Source of the DNA: Bursaphelenchus xylophilus | Lineage: Eukaryota; Nematoda; Chromadorea; Rhabditida; Aphelenchoididae | Direction of reading: 5' to 3' | NCBI GenBank assembly: GCA_904066235.2 | Contig: CAJFCV020000004.1 | Coordinates: 248,001 to 312,000, forward strand | Length of the DNA stretch: 64,000 nucleotides | In this document: positions 1 to 10,784 of the stretch, piece by piece | Position numbering within the stretch: the first letter of the stretch is position 1 | How the letters are laid out: each line of letters starts with the position of its first letter | Notes under the pieces: generated by a model | Seen by the model: the letters and a program-made list of their open reading frames with translations, nothing else | Database searches by the model: none | Told to the model about the DNA's origin: nothing | Translations under genes and position numbers: made by a program

Positions 1-167
1 ACTTCGATGTTATCAGAATGGAGCTGCAGCTTGTTTGTGGGCTCGTCAATTTTCACAGCGATGGTCTCACGGCCCTCACATTTGAAGGTAGTGAGGTTGG
101 GCTTCAGGTGGATGGAATAGTGAGTGGGGTGAGCGTAGGTCGGGAGTTTCGCGAATTTGTCCGACAT
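1..167 (-). CDS. pam-1: Puromycin-sensitive aminopeptidase, N-terminal fragment (M1 family; PAM-1/NPEPPS type)
   Basis: Reading the minus strand from the ATG at 167 gives 55 codons running off the window edge. They begin MSDKFAKLPTYAHPTHYSIH and continue through a beta-strand-rich segment containing LKPNLTTF, CEGRE and KLQLHSDNIEV. The LPxxxxPxHYxxxLxP start and the FxGxxxI-type strand are the hallmark of the N-terminal saddle domain of M1 zinc aminopeptidases such as nematode PAM-1. The catalytic HEXXH region lies outside the window, so zinc binding cannot be checked. A TTTCAG acceptor ending at 224 lies about 57 bases upstream of the ATG and could receive a spliced leader. This family trims peptides in the cytosol. 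Identity as an M1 peptidase is fairly secure; the exact paralogue is inferred. Confidence 0.8.
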   Translation of the reverse strand, partial: MSDKFAKLPTYAHPTHYSIHLKPNLTTFKCEGRETIAVKIDEPTNKLQLHSDNIE

Positions 168-1244
168 TTCCGATTTTTCGTTCGTTTTCACTGCTGGTTG
201 GGCAGATGAGAGGAAATAAGATGCTGAAATAGCTCGATTAGGACATTTTTTGTCTGTGTTCAACGCGCAAAAATATTATCCATGCTAAAAAGTTGAGATA
301 AACAATAAATTATATTATCCATGGCATCAGCCGTGAAAAAAATTTAAAAACGGGACAAAAATAGCAGAGAATTGAGCAAAACAATTGTGAAATATCCGTG
401 AAGATCTTTACGGAGAGGGTCTTCACGTGAAGACCCTCTCCGCACATGTTTTTGTCAAAATATCCCTATTTTTATCTGATAGACACCAAATAGATACAAA
501 AAATTCAGTTTCGAACCCCGTTCGCCTTCATAAACACCATACCAACTGATAACACGATGCCCATGACTGATAACTCCTCTCAACAACCACCTGCGACCGA
601 TTTTGCTTTTGAGAAAATAAATAATTTTTGATGATACAAAATCCGCGAGATGCGCCCTAGGCCAAAGTGTACAACTACAAAGAGTTACAAACAATTACAA
701 ATAAAATGCGTGCGAAGCAAAATGCAACTCATTTATCAACAGTTTTAATCGCCTTTTTGTCCGAAATCGCCCGCCAATCATCTGATATTATACTTGACCT
801 TGACAACACGGTTCTTTCCCGCGTTTTGTAGTGTAAATCGGCGATAAAAATCTGACAATCTCCTTGATGGGCGGAACTCAACTTTTGATTGTAGTGGCAA
901 GAAACTTTGCAAGAATGGTTACAACAAAGAATGATTTTTCGCAAAAAATTGATAGGCATCAAGTGTAATATCGAGAAAAGGATGAGAAAACCGCGGGACT
1001 CGGGAATCGCGACAGGAACTGACCGTTGTGTTGGATGTTCGGAACGGACAGGAAATGACCCCGAAACGGCTGAAACGATGACAACACTCTTTTGGGCTGG
1101 CGTCCCAACGCTCGTGGAAGACGGAGAGGGGCTGAAAAATGGTTCTTGTGTAAAAACAACTGGCTGAAGGGGAGCCGGAAGGCTATTAATATAATTGACC
1201 AGTCTATTTTGGTCTAGAGAGAAGATCTGACGCCCTCTTGGGGC
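168..1244. other. Intergenic region upstream of the aminopeptidase
   Basis: About 1.1 kb with no supported gene. It should contain the promoter of the minus-strand aminopeptidase. The only marked structure is the 32-bp perfect palindrome at 411-442. Short open frames here lack splice or codon support. Confidence 0.6.
411..442. repeat. 32-bp perfect palindrome
   Basis: Sixteen bases starting CGGAGAGGGTCTTCAC are followed at once by their exact reverse complement, with the centre CACGTG (an E-box core) at 424-429. There is no loop and no mismatch. It could be a dimeric transcription-factor site, a cruciform, or a relic of a small foldback element. No partner copy was seen in the window. Confidence 0.9.
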
Positions 1245-1561
1245 AGCGATTTTGTAATTTTGCGATTTTTTATATTGATTTAGGTCATCAGATAGGTCTA
1301 AAATAAAAGATGTGTCCCTCGAAAGGCAAGGTCCATTTTGAAGTGAGAACTGTCCAAAGCCTTTCGTAATGAAAACTTTCTACAACGGCAAGATTTTTTG
1401 GACCCCCAAAAATAAGATGTACAAGGAAAAAAGGAACTGGGACGATCAGGGAAACCGAAAAGTATTATTTTTCTTCGATGCAACTGTCGAGTTAGGATAA
1501 TCGAAGGTGGTGATTTCGAAAATGACATTCATTTTTTGATCTTTAATTTTTTTCTTAAGTA

Positions 1562-2422
1562 CAGGGTGTCCAGAGAAATGTGCCGGAAAGTTTTTGTCGA
1601 TTTCTGGGCGCTCAATAAAGATTTCCGAAAAATTCTTTTTGCAGGATAAAGAAGAATATGGGCGGTTTTCTGTGCAAAAGAATCATTTTCTTCGCCAGCG
1701 CGGAATGCAGTGTATTCGGCGGAGACTTTTGATCGCTTTTATGATAATCGCACCAACTTTAAACGCTTTATTATGAACTTTGATGGTTGAAACAAAGATA
1801 TTTGCATATTTTCATGTTTACCAAGTGTTCGGCGAAGGTATGGCGGACGCTCGCCGAATCGGCGGAGGCCATAACTCAGCTGCGGACAAGACATGGTTCA
1901 ACACAATTTTTATGGCCTGGCTAGAACACCCTTCTGGCTTCGTATGCCTTCGAAAATTTTGTCACCAAGCTTTGGCAGAAGCTAAGCCATCGGAAAACCA
2001 CTTGGTGCACCAGAAAACAACAAAATATTTTTTGTTCAAATTTCCTTTTGCCTTGCTGTTTCAAACCTCCGCACGGTGCACTCGGACTTTATCGGTGTTG
2101 CAGCGACAGGCTGCACCGTGCAGTCGCTATATGGGATCGCATTGCGATGTCGCTGTCTGTGTGATTTATTCCGTCAAAAATTTGAAGACTTTCCGGAAGT
2201 TTCAGCATCATAATATAGCGTTTAAAATTGGTGTGATGGCCAAAAAAGCAATCAAAAGTCTCCGTCGAATACACTACTTTCCGCGCTGGCGGAAAAAATG
2301 ATTCTTTCGGACAAAAAACCGCCCAAATTCTTCTTTATCATGCAAAAATAATTTTTCGGATATATTTATTGAGCGCCAAGAAATCGACAAAAACTTTCCG
2401 GCACATTTCTCTGGACACCCTG
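1562..2422. mobile_element. Family D non-autonomous TIR element, copy 1 (861 bp, TA target duplication)
   Basis: The ends are CAGGGTGTCC and GGACACCCTG, flanked by TA at 1560-1561 and 2423-2424. The terminal 200 bp or so are inverted repeats of each other; the middle is not. TA duplication and CAGGGTGT ends are typical of Tc1/mariner-like elements. A 173-codon frame (1780-2301) lies inside but shows no DDE/D catalytic spacing or helix-turn-helix that I can recognise, so it is read as non-coding. The copy at 14680-15532 is the same family in opposite orientation. Both carry GCACGGTGC-type palindromes internally. Confidence 0.88.
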
Positions 2423-2427
2423 TAGTA

Positions 2428-2586
2428 CAGTAAAGCAGTAATTTTTTCATAAATACTCAATTTGGGGGGTTTCGATGGTGCTGCTTTCAAATCAGAAAAA
2501 AAGAATAAGATTTTCGAAATCAGCAAGGTCGAAACCAAAAAAACGAGTATTTGTGAAAACAATTCAAAAAAATTACTGCTTTACAG
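2428..2586. mobile_element. Small 159-bp TIR element, TA target duplication
   Basis: The left end CAGTAAAGCAGTAATTTTT matches the reverse complement of the right end with one mismatch. TA dinucleotides flank both sides (2426-2427, 2587-2588). There is no coding capacity. It lies five bases from the right end of the family D copy and inside the older foldback. Confidence 0.75.
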
Positions 2587-2958
2587 TACTACTTAAGAAA
2601 AAAAATTAAAGATAAAAATATGAATGTCATTTTCGAAATCACCACCTTCGATTATCCTAATTTCGACACTTGCATCGAAGAAAAATAATACTTTTCGGTT
2701 TCCCCAATCGTCCTAGTTCCTTTTTTCTTTGTACATCTTAATTTTGGGGGTCCAAAAAATCTTGCCGTTGTAGAAAGTTTTCGTTACAGAGATTTCCCTC
2801 TTACTCTGGAAAACACGAAAGGCCTCGGGATTGCTCATTTTAAACGGTTCTCACTTCAAAATGGACTTTGGCTTTCGAGAGACAAATCTTTTATTTTGGA
2901 CCTATCTGATGACCTAAATCAATATAAAAAATTGCAAAATTACAAAATCGCTGAAAGC

Positions 2959-3698
2959 GAAACATAACCCCAACTTTGATAGATTCAGATGCTCTGACCA
3001 CCTTAAGTACTGTTTCCCGTCAAGAAATACGCATTTCTTATCAAGTTCCCTTTCAGACACCAAAAAATATTTTCCCGACTACAAAGCAGACGGAATTAGC
3101 GGACTTTTGACCTCTGATGAAACAAAAATTTCGAAGACGATTAAAAAATGGCCCGATCTTCGAATGAATAAGCCCCTGTTGTTGTGTATGACCATCATTC
3201 TTACGAAATTTCGTACAAACAAAAGAAACATTACCTCTTCGCAAGTTGATGATGGCTACTCGAGAAAACATGATCAAAGACTACTCTATGGGTCGACTGA
3301 AAGTATAATACTGAGTTCAAAGAAATAAAGTTGCTGTAGGAAACCGTAATCACACATTTCCAACGAGATTTCGATTACTTTTCCAAATTTTTGATCTTGC
3401 ACATGATAGTTAATATAAACGGTACAGAAATAAGCGAAAATACAGTTTGAAATTAGTTTATTTAGCAGATTTATCGCCCTTTAGCCAAGATTTGGGAAGA
3501 TTTGTCCTACTTTTGGCAAACTTTTATATTTTTTGTGAAATTGCGGAATGCCACAATTTTTTTGGCATTCAATGTTTGCGTGGTGGGACTTGAAAAATAA
3601 ATTGCAGAAACAAAAATTCAAATAAAAATGGTGATCAATTTTCGTCGAAGACTCATTCTCTCAAATTTTGATACTTTCCGTCGGCCGCTTTTCCAACC
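2959..3698. other. Intergenic, upstream of the 211-aa membrane protein
   Basis: 740 bp of AT-rich DNA. I see no gene and no repeat shared with the rest of the window. It should hold the promoter of the gene beginning at 3699. Confidence 0.5.
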
Positions 3699-5025
3699 AT
3701 GGTAAATTTTTCGCTTCCGAAACTCCGATTAGGCAAGACTAACAAAGAAGAGCATGTGGAAGCGAAGACCGCGAAAAGCAGGAGCAAAAAGAGTAAAAGC
3801 AAGCGGAGTATAATGAAATCGGTCGTGGAGAAGACCGCCGTCGACGAAGACGATAAACTGAAAATGGAAAAGAAGCCTCAGGCGGACACGAATCTGAGTG
3901 TTGGCCGAGACACGCCTGCGGATATGATGCCTGTAACCCAGGCTTGGATCCAAGCCAGTAAGTTTTGGAGCGACAAGAGGCGGTTTGGGATTCAAGAAAT
4001 CCAAGAAAAATGCGGAAAATCTTGATTTTGGATATTATCCTTGACATTAGTTATGAAGTACAGGGCTCATGTCATGCCTCTCCGATGTTCTCCAAATTTG
4101 GCACAGTTGCTCTGCATAGGCCAAAAAATAATCACTAAAATTTTTAGTTCACAGATTTCACTCACAACGCAGATATTACCCGATCTTTTTTACGAGAGAG
4201 CATGAGAAAACGAGAGAGCGGCCAGACAAAAACCGTTTTTTGCGGATAGCTTCGTGGCTTTTGCTCGGAAAAAACTGATTTTTTGTGGAACTATTATGCA
4301 CCTCACTTCTAACTGACCCTGAAATTTTCAAGTCCAAAATCGAAAAAAAAAAAATAAAAAAAAATTCGTTACAGTAACCCAATTTTTCCCAAAAAAAATC
4401 CATTTTGGTCGAAGGAACCAAAAAACAATATTTTTCCACTGTTTCAGCTGATCGAGTCAGGAAGATGTTCGAGATAAAAGCAAAAGAAATGAAGCGTCTT
4501 CGTCTTGCCAACCGCATTCTTATGGTTGTTACTGTTTTTATCAGCCTTGCAACGCTCTGTTTCGCTTGTTACGAGATCTACGCCGCATCACAAGCCCAAA
4601 ATCGAATAACGGATGCTGCGAATGCTTGCAGGCTGGGTCCGGGGGCGAGCAGTTGCGCTTATTGCGTTCGGAAGGAGAAATGGTACCAATTTGGGCATAA
4701 AATGGTAGGTCAGAAATTTTATTTTGTTAATTGTGGGCAATTCTTTGCCTGGGAAAAAATCTAAAAAGTTTTCTACAAAAATATGTAAAAATTACCTGCC
4801 CAATTTTGGTTTTTAGGGGTGAAAAATCAATCGGAATTCACTTAAAGTCCTATATAAACCCTTGTCAAAAAATCGCTGTAACTTCCCTAACTTATGCATT
4901 TTCAGAGATGTCGAGATCGAGTTGTATCTTGCACCCCGCCAGCCGGACTTGACTGCAGTTTCGGCGATCACAAGATCTCTTGTTTTGTGGATGAGGACCT
5001 AAAAGAGAGGACACTTTCAAATTGA
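3699..5025 (+). CDS. Uncharacterised single-pass membrane protein with cysteine-rich C-terminus (211 aa, 3 exons)
   Basis: Exons 3699-3957, 4448-4704 and 4906-5025 join in frame (259+257+120 nt); donors are GTAAGT and GTAGGT, acceptors TTTCAG and TTTTCAG. Residues 1-86 are hydrophilic, with a Lys/Ser-rich stretch near 20-40. Residues about 109-131 (ILMVVTVFISLATLCFACYE core) form one membrane span preceded by a basic segment (KRLRLANR), which suggests type II topology. The remaining 80 residues hold eight cysteines in short spacing (CAYC, RCRD, SCT, DCS, SCF), consistent with a disulfide-bonded extracellular module. An AATAAA signal follows at 5040. I do not recognise a family and assign no function. 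The gene structure is convincing from frame and splice agreement. Confidence 0.75.
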
Positions 5026-5362
5026 AATTTTGTAAATTGAATAAAATTTATTTATACATGTTTTTGAGGTCAGGTGAGATGAGATCTGCATTAAAATTTA
5101 TGAAAATATTGAAGAAATAATAGGGAAATAACAAGATATGGTATTTTAGAGACTGTGGAAGAGCTGTGGAAAAAATTGGGGGACAAAAAAATTTATGGAA
5201 ATTTAAAATTTCAAAAAAAAAAAAAAAATAAAAATAAAAAAAAAATAATTTTTTTTACTGAAAAAATATTTTTTCCCCAAAAATTTTTTTTACCTCAAAA
5301 AATTTTTTTTTACCCCCAAAAAAACTTTTTTCCTCAAAATTCCCCCGTAAATACCCGGATAA
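5026..5362. other. Convergent 3' intergenic region
   Basis: The space between the plus-strand membrane-protein gene and the minus-strand PRMT9 gene. It holds the AATAAA at 5040-5045 and then runs of A and T (5205-5340). No gene is seen. Confidence 0.6.
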
Positions 5363-8300
5363 TTAAACAGAAATATCCCTAAATTTCTCATAAAAAGTCT
5401 CATTTTCGGGCTCATTCAGTTCTGGGACTGTAAAAAGAAGACGCCCACTGATATAATCCACTTTCACTTGCAATTGCTGCTCCACATTGTGTGGCTTGCT
5501 GAAAACGAAGGCTTTCACTTCACCGGAATGCTCTTTGAAGGAGAAAATGTCGCCGGATGGGCTTAGGACTTCGATCCAAAAGAGGATTCCATCCGATTTT
5601 GGAGAATTGTGGTGTGGGGTCAATGTGAGAGTTTGGGGACGGGGGACAATTACTTCGGCGAGCTAAAATAAGGTGAAAATTAGTTGGAAAAATAAAAAAA
5701 AATCTATTTTTATTTTTTTATGAAAAAAAATACAAATAAAATTAAAAAAATAAAGAAAAAATAAACAAAATAAAAAAAAATAAAAAAAAAATTAATTTTT
5801 GTTTGTTGTCAAAAAATAAAAAAAATAAAAAATTCTTTATTTTTGTTTTTTATCAAAAAAAAATAAAAGAAAAAAAATTAAAAAATTTTAATTTTTGTTT
5901 TTTATCAAAAGAATAAAAAAAAAAATAAAATAAAAAAAACTAAAAATTTTTAATTTTTGTTTTTTATCAAAAAATAAATAAAATGAAATCAAAAAAAAAT
6001 AAAAAAAATAAATATTCTTTATTTTTGTTTTTTATCAAAAAAATAAAAGAAAATAAAAAAAAAAATCAAAATTTTCCCGCCAAAAAATTTCAAAATCCCC
6101 TCAACCCACATTTCTAAGGTCAATTTCATAAGCCATCACTGGATCACTGCACGGAGTCCACTCGATTCGGCTTAAAACCACCTCTTCAAAGTATCGGATA
6201 TTCAAAGTTTCCATTGAATTCAAATCCACTCCACAATACGCTTCAGTTCTCTCTTTTTGCGGGACCAAATGACATTGATGGGCCAGTTCCGTCGACGAAA
6301 ACAGCTGGACGTTGAATCGGAGTTTGGATGGGAACAGGGTGTAATTAAAGCGGACCAAGGTCTCTTCATTGGCCATGTAATCCTCCAAATTGAAGGCGCC
6401 GCAGGGTGAGAACGGCCAAGTGAGGAGATATCGGGCTTGGCGTGGATCGAGGTCGGATTTTCTGAAAATTTTTTTAGGGTATTTTGAAAATTAAATTTTT
6501 CAAATTTTTCGGTGATTTTTGCAAAGAACGAATTAAAAATTTATCCTTTGAGAATTGTAACATGAATTTGAACCAAATTTAAGCGAATTTTGAAAAAAAA
6601 TTTTGGATTTTTTTTGTTACAGTAACCCAAATTTTTTCTTCGTTCGGATTAAAACCGGGCTTTGAGGTGTCCCAGGAAGTTCAACGTTAAATTTGGGTCA
6701 AATTCTCAAAATTTCAGAGACTTTATTAGAAATTTTTTGTTACAGTAACCCAAAATTTTTTGTCCTTCTTTCATATTCCAAAAAAAATAAGACCTTGAAG
6801 TGTCCTGGGAAATTAAAACGCCCAATTTTACAATCCCAGGACACCTCGAGGCCAGAGTTTTTTTGGAATTTGAAAAAAACGGCAAAAATTTTGAGTTACT
6901 GTAACAAAAAATTTCCAAACAAGTCTCTGAAATTTTGAGAAATTTGGCCCAAGTTTAATGTAGAACTTCCTAGGACACCTCAAAGCCGGTTTTAATCCGA
7001 ATGAAGAAAAAAATTTTGGGTTACTGTAACAAAAAAATTCCAAATTTTTTTTTCAGAATTCGCTTAAATTTGGCTCAAATTAATGTTACAATTCTCCAAG
7101 GATAAATTTGTAGTTCGTTCTTTGCAAAAATCACCGAAAAATTTGGAAAATTTAAATTTTCAAATTCAAAAAATTGATTCAAACCGCTCCAAAACTCACT
7201 TCAAAAACTTCTGAAGAGCCGGAAACTTCGGCCGCGAAATAATTTTCCCATCCGAACTCTCAATTGCCAAATTGGACGCATCTACAACCAATTCCGTTGA
7301 ATTTTCCACAAATCTTGCGATGAATGCCCTTAGGGCAACATTATTTAAACTCTTGAAGTCAAAGTCAATGTCCGCTCGGACGAACGGTGTTTGAGGTTCG
7401 GCCAGGTTTTTCGGTTGGATGAAAAGTTTTTCGTCCTCGATTTTATATTGGAATTGGACTTCAGTGCCGGCTGGAAGGCGCTGATGGAAGTGGAGGGGGA
7501 AAATAGCTTGTGGCCAACACATATGGCGGCCTGGTTCGGTGCTGAGAGAGGCTTTGGGGCCGGTCGCCAAGCTGAGAATAAAATTTTACAAAGAATTAAA
7601 GAAGGCTTCACAAATGTCTTGAAAAATTCTAATCTAACAGTGAGGGACCTGATCCAGTGGTAAGAAACGTAGCATTTTCCATCCGGGAAATGTCAAAAAT
7701 GTGGCAAAATGCTTCCCTCTCCAACTGAAAAAAGTCCGATTTGCCCGCTCTTTTCGTGAGGGAGCCCTTCAAAGGAAGTTTTTGCATTTTGCCGCATTTT
7801 TGATGCTTCCCGGATGCAAAATGGCACGTTTTTTGTAACAGAAGAAGAACCCCAAATGCAACGCTCAGATTTTGATGAAACTTGGCACAAATTTAGAATA
7901 ATTTTTTCTAGGATCTATTCGAGAATCCTAGCTCGCGCTTTGCAGAAACAACCGAGATTTTTAGGTCAAAAGTCGGCAAAAATTTGAGACTTTTCGTCGA
8001 ATTTCGGCACCAAAAAATAAATATCTATTTCTACCGTAACGGGTAATGTTTCCACAAAAAATAAACTTTTTCCGTACGAAACTGGCAAAGTTATGGCCAA
8101 AAAGTGTTTTTCTCTGACCGCTCTCCACATTTAGCGTACTCTCTCGGACAAAGATAGTTCAATATCTCAGCGGCGCCGGCAAAGCGCGAGCTAAAACTTT
8201 CAGGAATTGATATTTAGTCCATACCCGACGTGTGTGCAAAATTAAAAAAAATCAAGAAAAAAAAAAAAAAAAAAATTTGATTTCCCCAAAAAATCGCAAA

Positions 8301-10523
8301 ACTCACAAAAACCAAGCCATAAGTGCGGTGGCCTCGCCTTCTTCGGTTGTTGTCACAGTAAATTCGCCATTTACCGCGTTCCCCACCACCGCTTCGAGTT
8401 GTTTTGGGTCCTCAAAATTGATGTCGATGACTGGAACGCCCTCCGACAGCGGCTGATATTCGATCTTCTCCATTCGCTCGCAGTCGTACGGGGCTTGTTG
8501 CGGAGCGGGGGAATTGCGATAGGTCTCCTGGGAAATGAGGCAATAATCGCCCATGTCTCGGTAGTGACTCTTTTTGATTGTGGCGGATGAGATCAGTTGG
8601 ACGAAAAGCTTCGCTGTTTGGGGGACTACACGAAATTCGCCGGGGCTCTGGAATTTTTTGGGCGATTTGATGACCAAAAAAAATTTTTTTGTTAAATCTC
8701 AAAAAAAATTTTTGTTTGTCGAATGTTGGAAAAAAAACTGCCGCAAAAAACACAGATCCTAATTTTCAAGGACATTCGTTAATTTTTAGCTCGCGCTTTG
8801 CAGAAAAATGTCAAATATTTGAGATTTTTAGATCGAAAATTACCAAAAATTTTTTTTCCAAACTTCGCCCCGAAATACCCGAAATCCGCATCTTTTGATG
8901 TGACTGGAAATTTCACCGGTCAATTAGACAATTTTTCAGGTCTGATTAGTCAAGTTGGCCAATTTGCCCGGGCAACTTGACCATTCGACCGGTCATTTTG
9001 GCCAACTTGACGGGTCAATTTGCCCATTTCAACTTTATACTTATCAAAATATTATTATCAATTCCCAAATTCTCTAGATTTTTAAATAAAAAAATTTCGA
9101 AAATTAAAAAAAAATCAAAAAAAAATTCAAAACTTATCCCAGACCAAAATTTACCCCTTTTTCACCAAAAAATCGCCCTTTTTAAAGCTTAAAAACTCAC
9201 CCTCATTCTCCTATGCACATCCAACAACGACGAGCAAATGCCCTCACCAAAGATTGCGCAGTCCAAAGTTTCGGAAATCACCAGATTGATCGCTTCAGAT
9301 GGCGATTCCATCTCTCTCGAATCGACTGTCCGCACCTCCGACTCCACTTCATTTTCTTGGCATGTAATTTTAGCGAGGTCTCCGAAAGTGCGGGACGAGT
9401 CAACCGATATGAATTTTGTGTCCATGCCAATTTCTTTCGCGATTTTTGCGGCCATCACGGTGAGCAGACCACTTCCGCAGCCCAAATCGAGAATGTTGAC
9501 TTTGGATCTGCTAGAAAATAGACAATTTTTTGGAAAATCAGGAAAAAAATTTTTTATTAAAAAAATTTTTTTTGAAAATTTTTTTTTTCGAAAAAGTATT
9601 ATTTTACCCCAGAAATCCCCTCAGGGGGTCTGTAAAAAAAATTTAGAACCCAACTTCACCTATAAATCCCCTTTCTTACCCTGATTCCATCGAATTTTCC
9701 TTGAAAATCCCCAAAATTTCTCGAATTCCCTCGAAAAACGCGCGATTTCTTCGTCGATCGTTGGCCATGATCCAATGCCATTGGTCGAAAAAGTGGGTTC
9801 GAATATTTTCCAAGTCATTTCGGACATCTACTTGTCCATCCGTACTTCGCAAAATTTCCGTGTAAGTGCAGACCGATTGGATAATCAGCCCTGAAGGTCA
9901 GATAAGGTTAGAAAAACGTGAATTTTTCAAAGGTGGAAGCTCAGATTTGCTTCAAAATGAACATAAGTGATCATCAGTGGTCATAAATTCAATTGTCATC
10001 ATAAAAAATTTTTGGATTTTTTGTTACAGTAACCCAAAAAAATTTTTTTTTCAGAAAATTGGGGCTTAAGAGGTGCAAAAAATTTCTAATTTATTTTTTT
10101 TTCATAAAAATTTGAGCATTATTTTTTTATAAAAATCAAAATCTCCTTCAAAATCAACCATTAAAAAATCAAAAAAAAACTTTAAAAAAAAATCGAATTT
10201 TCGAAATTTTTCGATAAAAAAATCGATAATTCGCGTTCAGTTCTCTCCAAAAACTTCCAAAATTGTATTCCAAATCTACAAATCCCAAAAAAATGCTTCA
10301 AAAAATTCCCACCTTCCTGATCAAAGAGCAACGCTTTGCTGTTCAAGCTACCAATGTCTCCGGGGAAATAATTGCAGATTTTTTCGACCAGTCTAGGTGA
10401 AATCCTTTCATTCTCTCTTCTCACCATCTCAAAGGCCTGTTGGATGTCTTCATAAAATTCGCTGGGGGCGGCGCCTTCTTCAATGGCGTGAACAAAGCGA
10501 TTGAGTGCTTGGACGGCAAGCAT
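5363..10523 (-). CDS. PRMT9: Protein arginine methyltransferase, PRMT9 type (698 aa, 7 exons)
   Basis: Exons on the minus strand: 10313-10523, 9680-9890, 9201-9510, 8307-8647, 7200-7571, 6110-6461, 5363-5662; all phases agree. Residues 1-70 look helical, like the TPR-type N-terminus of PRMT9. WHWIMANDRRRN (108-119) precedes the SAM-binding motif I VNILDLGCGSGLL (145-157), and the double-E loop is SETLDCAIFGEGI (E221, E230). The FGEGI form, the later MEKIEY, and the second-domain AWFFLATGP...LSTEPGRHMCWPQA pattern match PRMT9 rather than PRMT7. A degenerate second methyltransferase-like half follows. PRMT9 symmetrically dimethylates splicing factor SF3B2. The start ATG at 10523 is uncertain because a family A element begins 12 bases upstream and the frame stays open through it. 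The acceptor at 9511 is a TAGCAG tandem, allowing one optional codon. Confidence 0.85.
5690..6070. repeat. AT-rich minisatellite in the last PRMT9 intron
   Basis: Five imperfect copies of TTTTTGTTTTTTATCAAAA-like units are spaced about 45-65 bp apart and separated by A-rich runs with interspersed T. It fills most of the 5663-6109 intron. Confidence 0.8.
6485..7160. repeat. Long foldback (arms about 330 bp) filling a PRMT9 intron
   Basis: The left arm from about 6490 to 6815 is the reverse complement of about 6835-7155. Landmarks are TTTTTGCAAAGAACGAA, TGTTACAGTAACCCAAA (a palindromic core occurring twice per arm) and AGGTGTCCCAGGAAGTT-type strings. The loop is only about 20 bp. The host intron is 6462-7199, so almost the whole intron is one hairpin. 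Confidence 0.9.
7638..7841. mobile_element. Family A element, right end missing (PRMT9 intron)
   Basis: Starts CAGTGAGGGACCTGATCC. It continues with the family core (CATCCGGGAA, ATGTGGCAAAATGCTTCC, GCTTCCCGGATGCAAAATGG) and stops after GCACGTTTTTTG. The missing terminal 25 bases are replaced by sequence running into a family B copy. Confidence 0.85.
7842..8235. mobile_element. Family B element, ends eroded (PRMT9 intron)
   Basis: Carries the family B core: GCTCAGATTTTGATGAAACT, CTAGCTCGCGCTTTGCAGAA, CGAAATTCGGCA-like, TTTCTACCGTAA, CTGACCGCTCTCCAC and ACCCGACGTGTGTGCAAAAT. The terminal CAGGGGAAGT motif is lost on both sides. It lies in the same intron (7572-8306) as the family A copy before it. 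Confidence 0.8.
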
Positions 10524-10535
10524 TCGAAACAAATA

Positions 10536-10735
10536 CAGTGGGGACCGATCCAGTGGCAAAAAACGTACATTTTGCACCCGGGAGGCATCAAAAATGTGGC
10601 AAAATACCTCCTCTCCAACTAAAAAAAACTTCGTTTTGAAGGGCTCCCTCACAAAAAGAGCGGGGGCGCTTTTAAAACTCGAGTTTTTCACTTGGAGAGG
10701 GAAGCATTTTGCCACATTTTTGATGCTTCCCAGCT
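10536..10735. mobile_element. Family A element abutting the PRMT9 start codon
   Basis: The left end CAGTGGGGACCGATCCAG is preceded by TA (10534-10535). The right end is truncated after GATGCTTCCC. Read on the minus strand, the frame of PRMT9 exon 1 stays open across the whole element back to about 10715. Confidence 0.88.
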
Positions 10736-10784
10736 AATCTGACCAGTTAAGATGCCCTATATGACCGGCAATTTGGCTCAACTA

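Larger units (their letters stand above)
1245..2958. repeat. Foldback element with arms of about 315 and 370 bp, split by two later insertions
   Basis: The segment 1245-1559 is repeated as its reverse complement at about 2590-2958, at roughly 85-90% identity by eye. Shared landmarks are GGTCATCAGATAGGTC, TTGGACCCCCAAAA-type and CGAAGGTGGTGATTTCGAAA-type strings. The two arms meet at CTTAAGTA / TACTTAAG. This centre is interrupted by two other elements (1562-2422 and 2428-2586), each bounded by TA dinucleotides, so the foldback is the oldest layer. No coding potential was recognised. Confidence 0.85.

Noticed and set aside
1780..2301. 173-codon open frame inside a family D element as a transposase
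   Set aside because: No DDE/D spacing or helix-turn-helix, and the homologous stretch in the second copy (14680-15532) is not open in the same frame.
5363..10523. Assignment of the methyltransferase to PRMT7
   Set aside because: Both have two methyltransferase-like halves, but the FGEGI double-E loop, helical N-terminus and AWFFLATGP/LSTEPGRHMCWPQA region fit PRMT9 better.
10182..10715. 177-codon minus-strand frame as a separate gene
   Set aside because: It is PRMT9 exon 1 extended at one end through the intron and at the other through a family A element.
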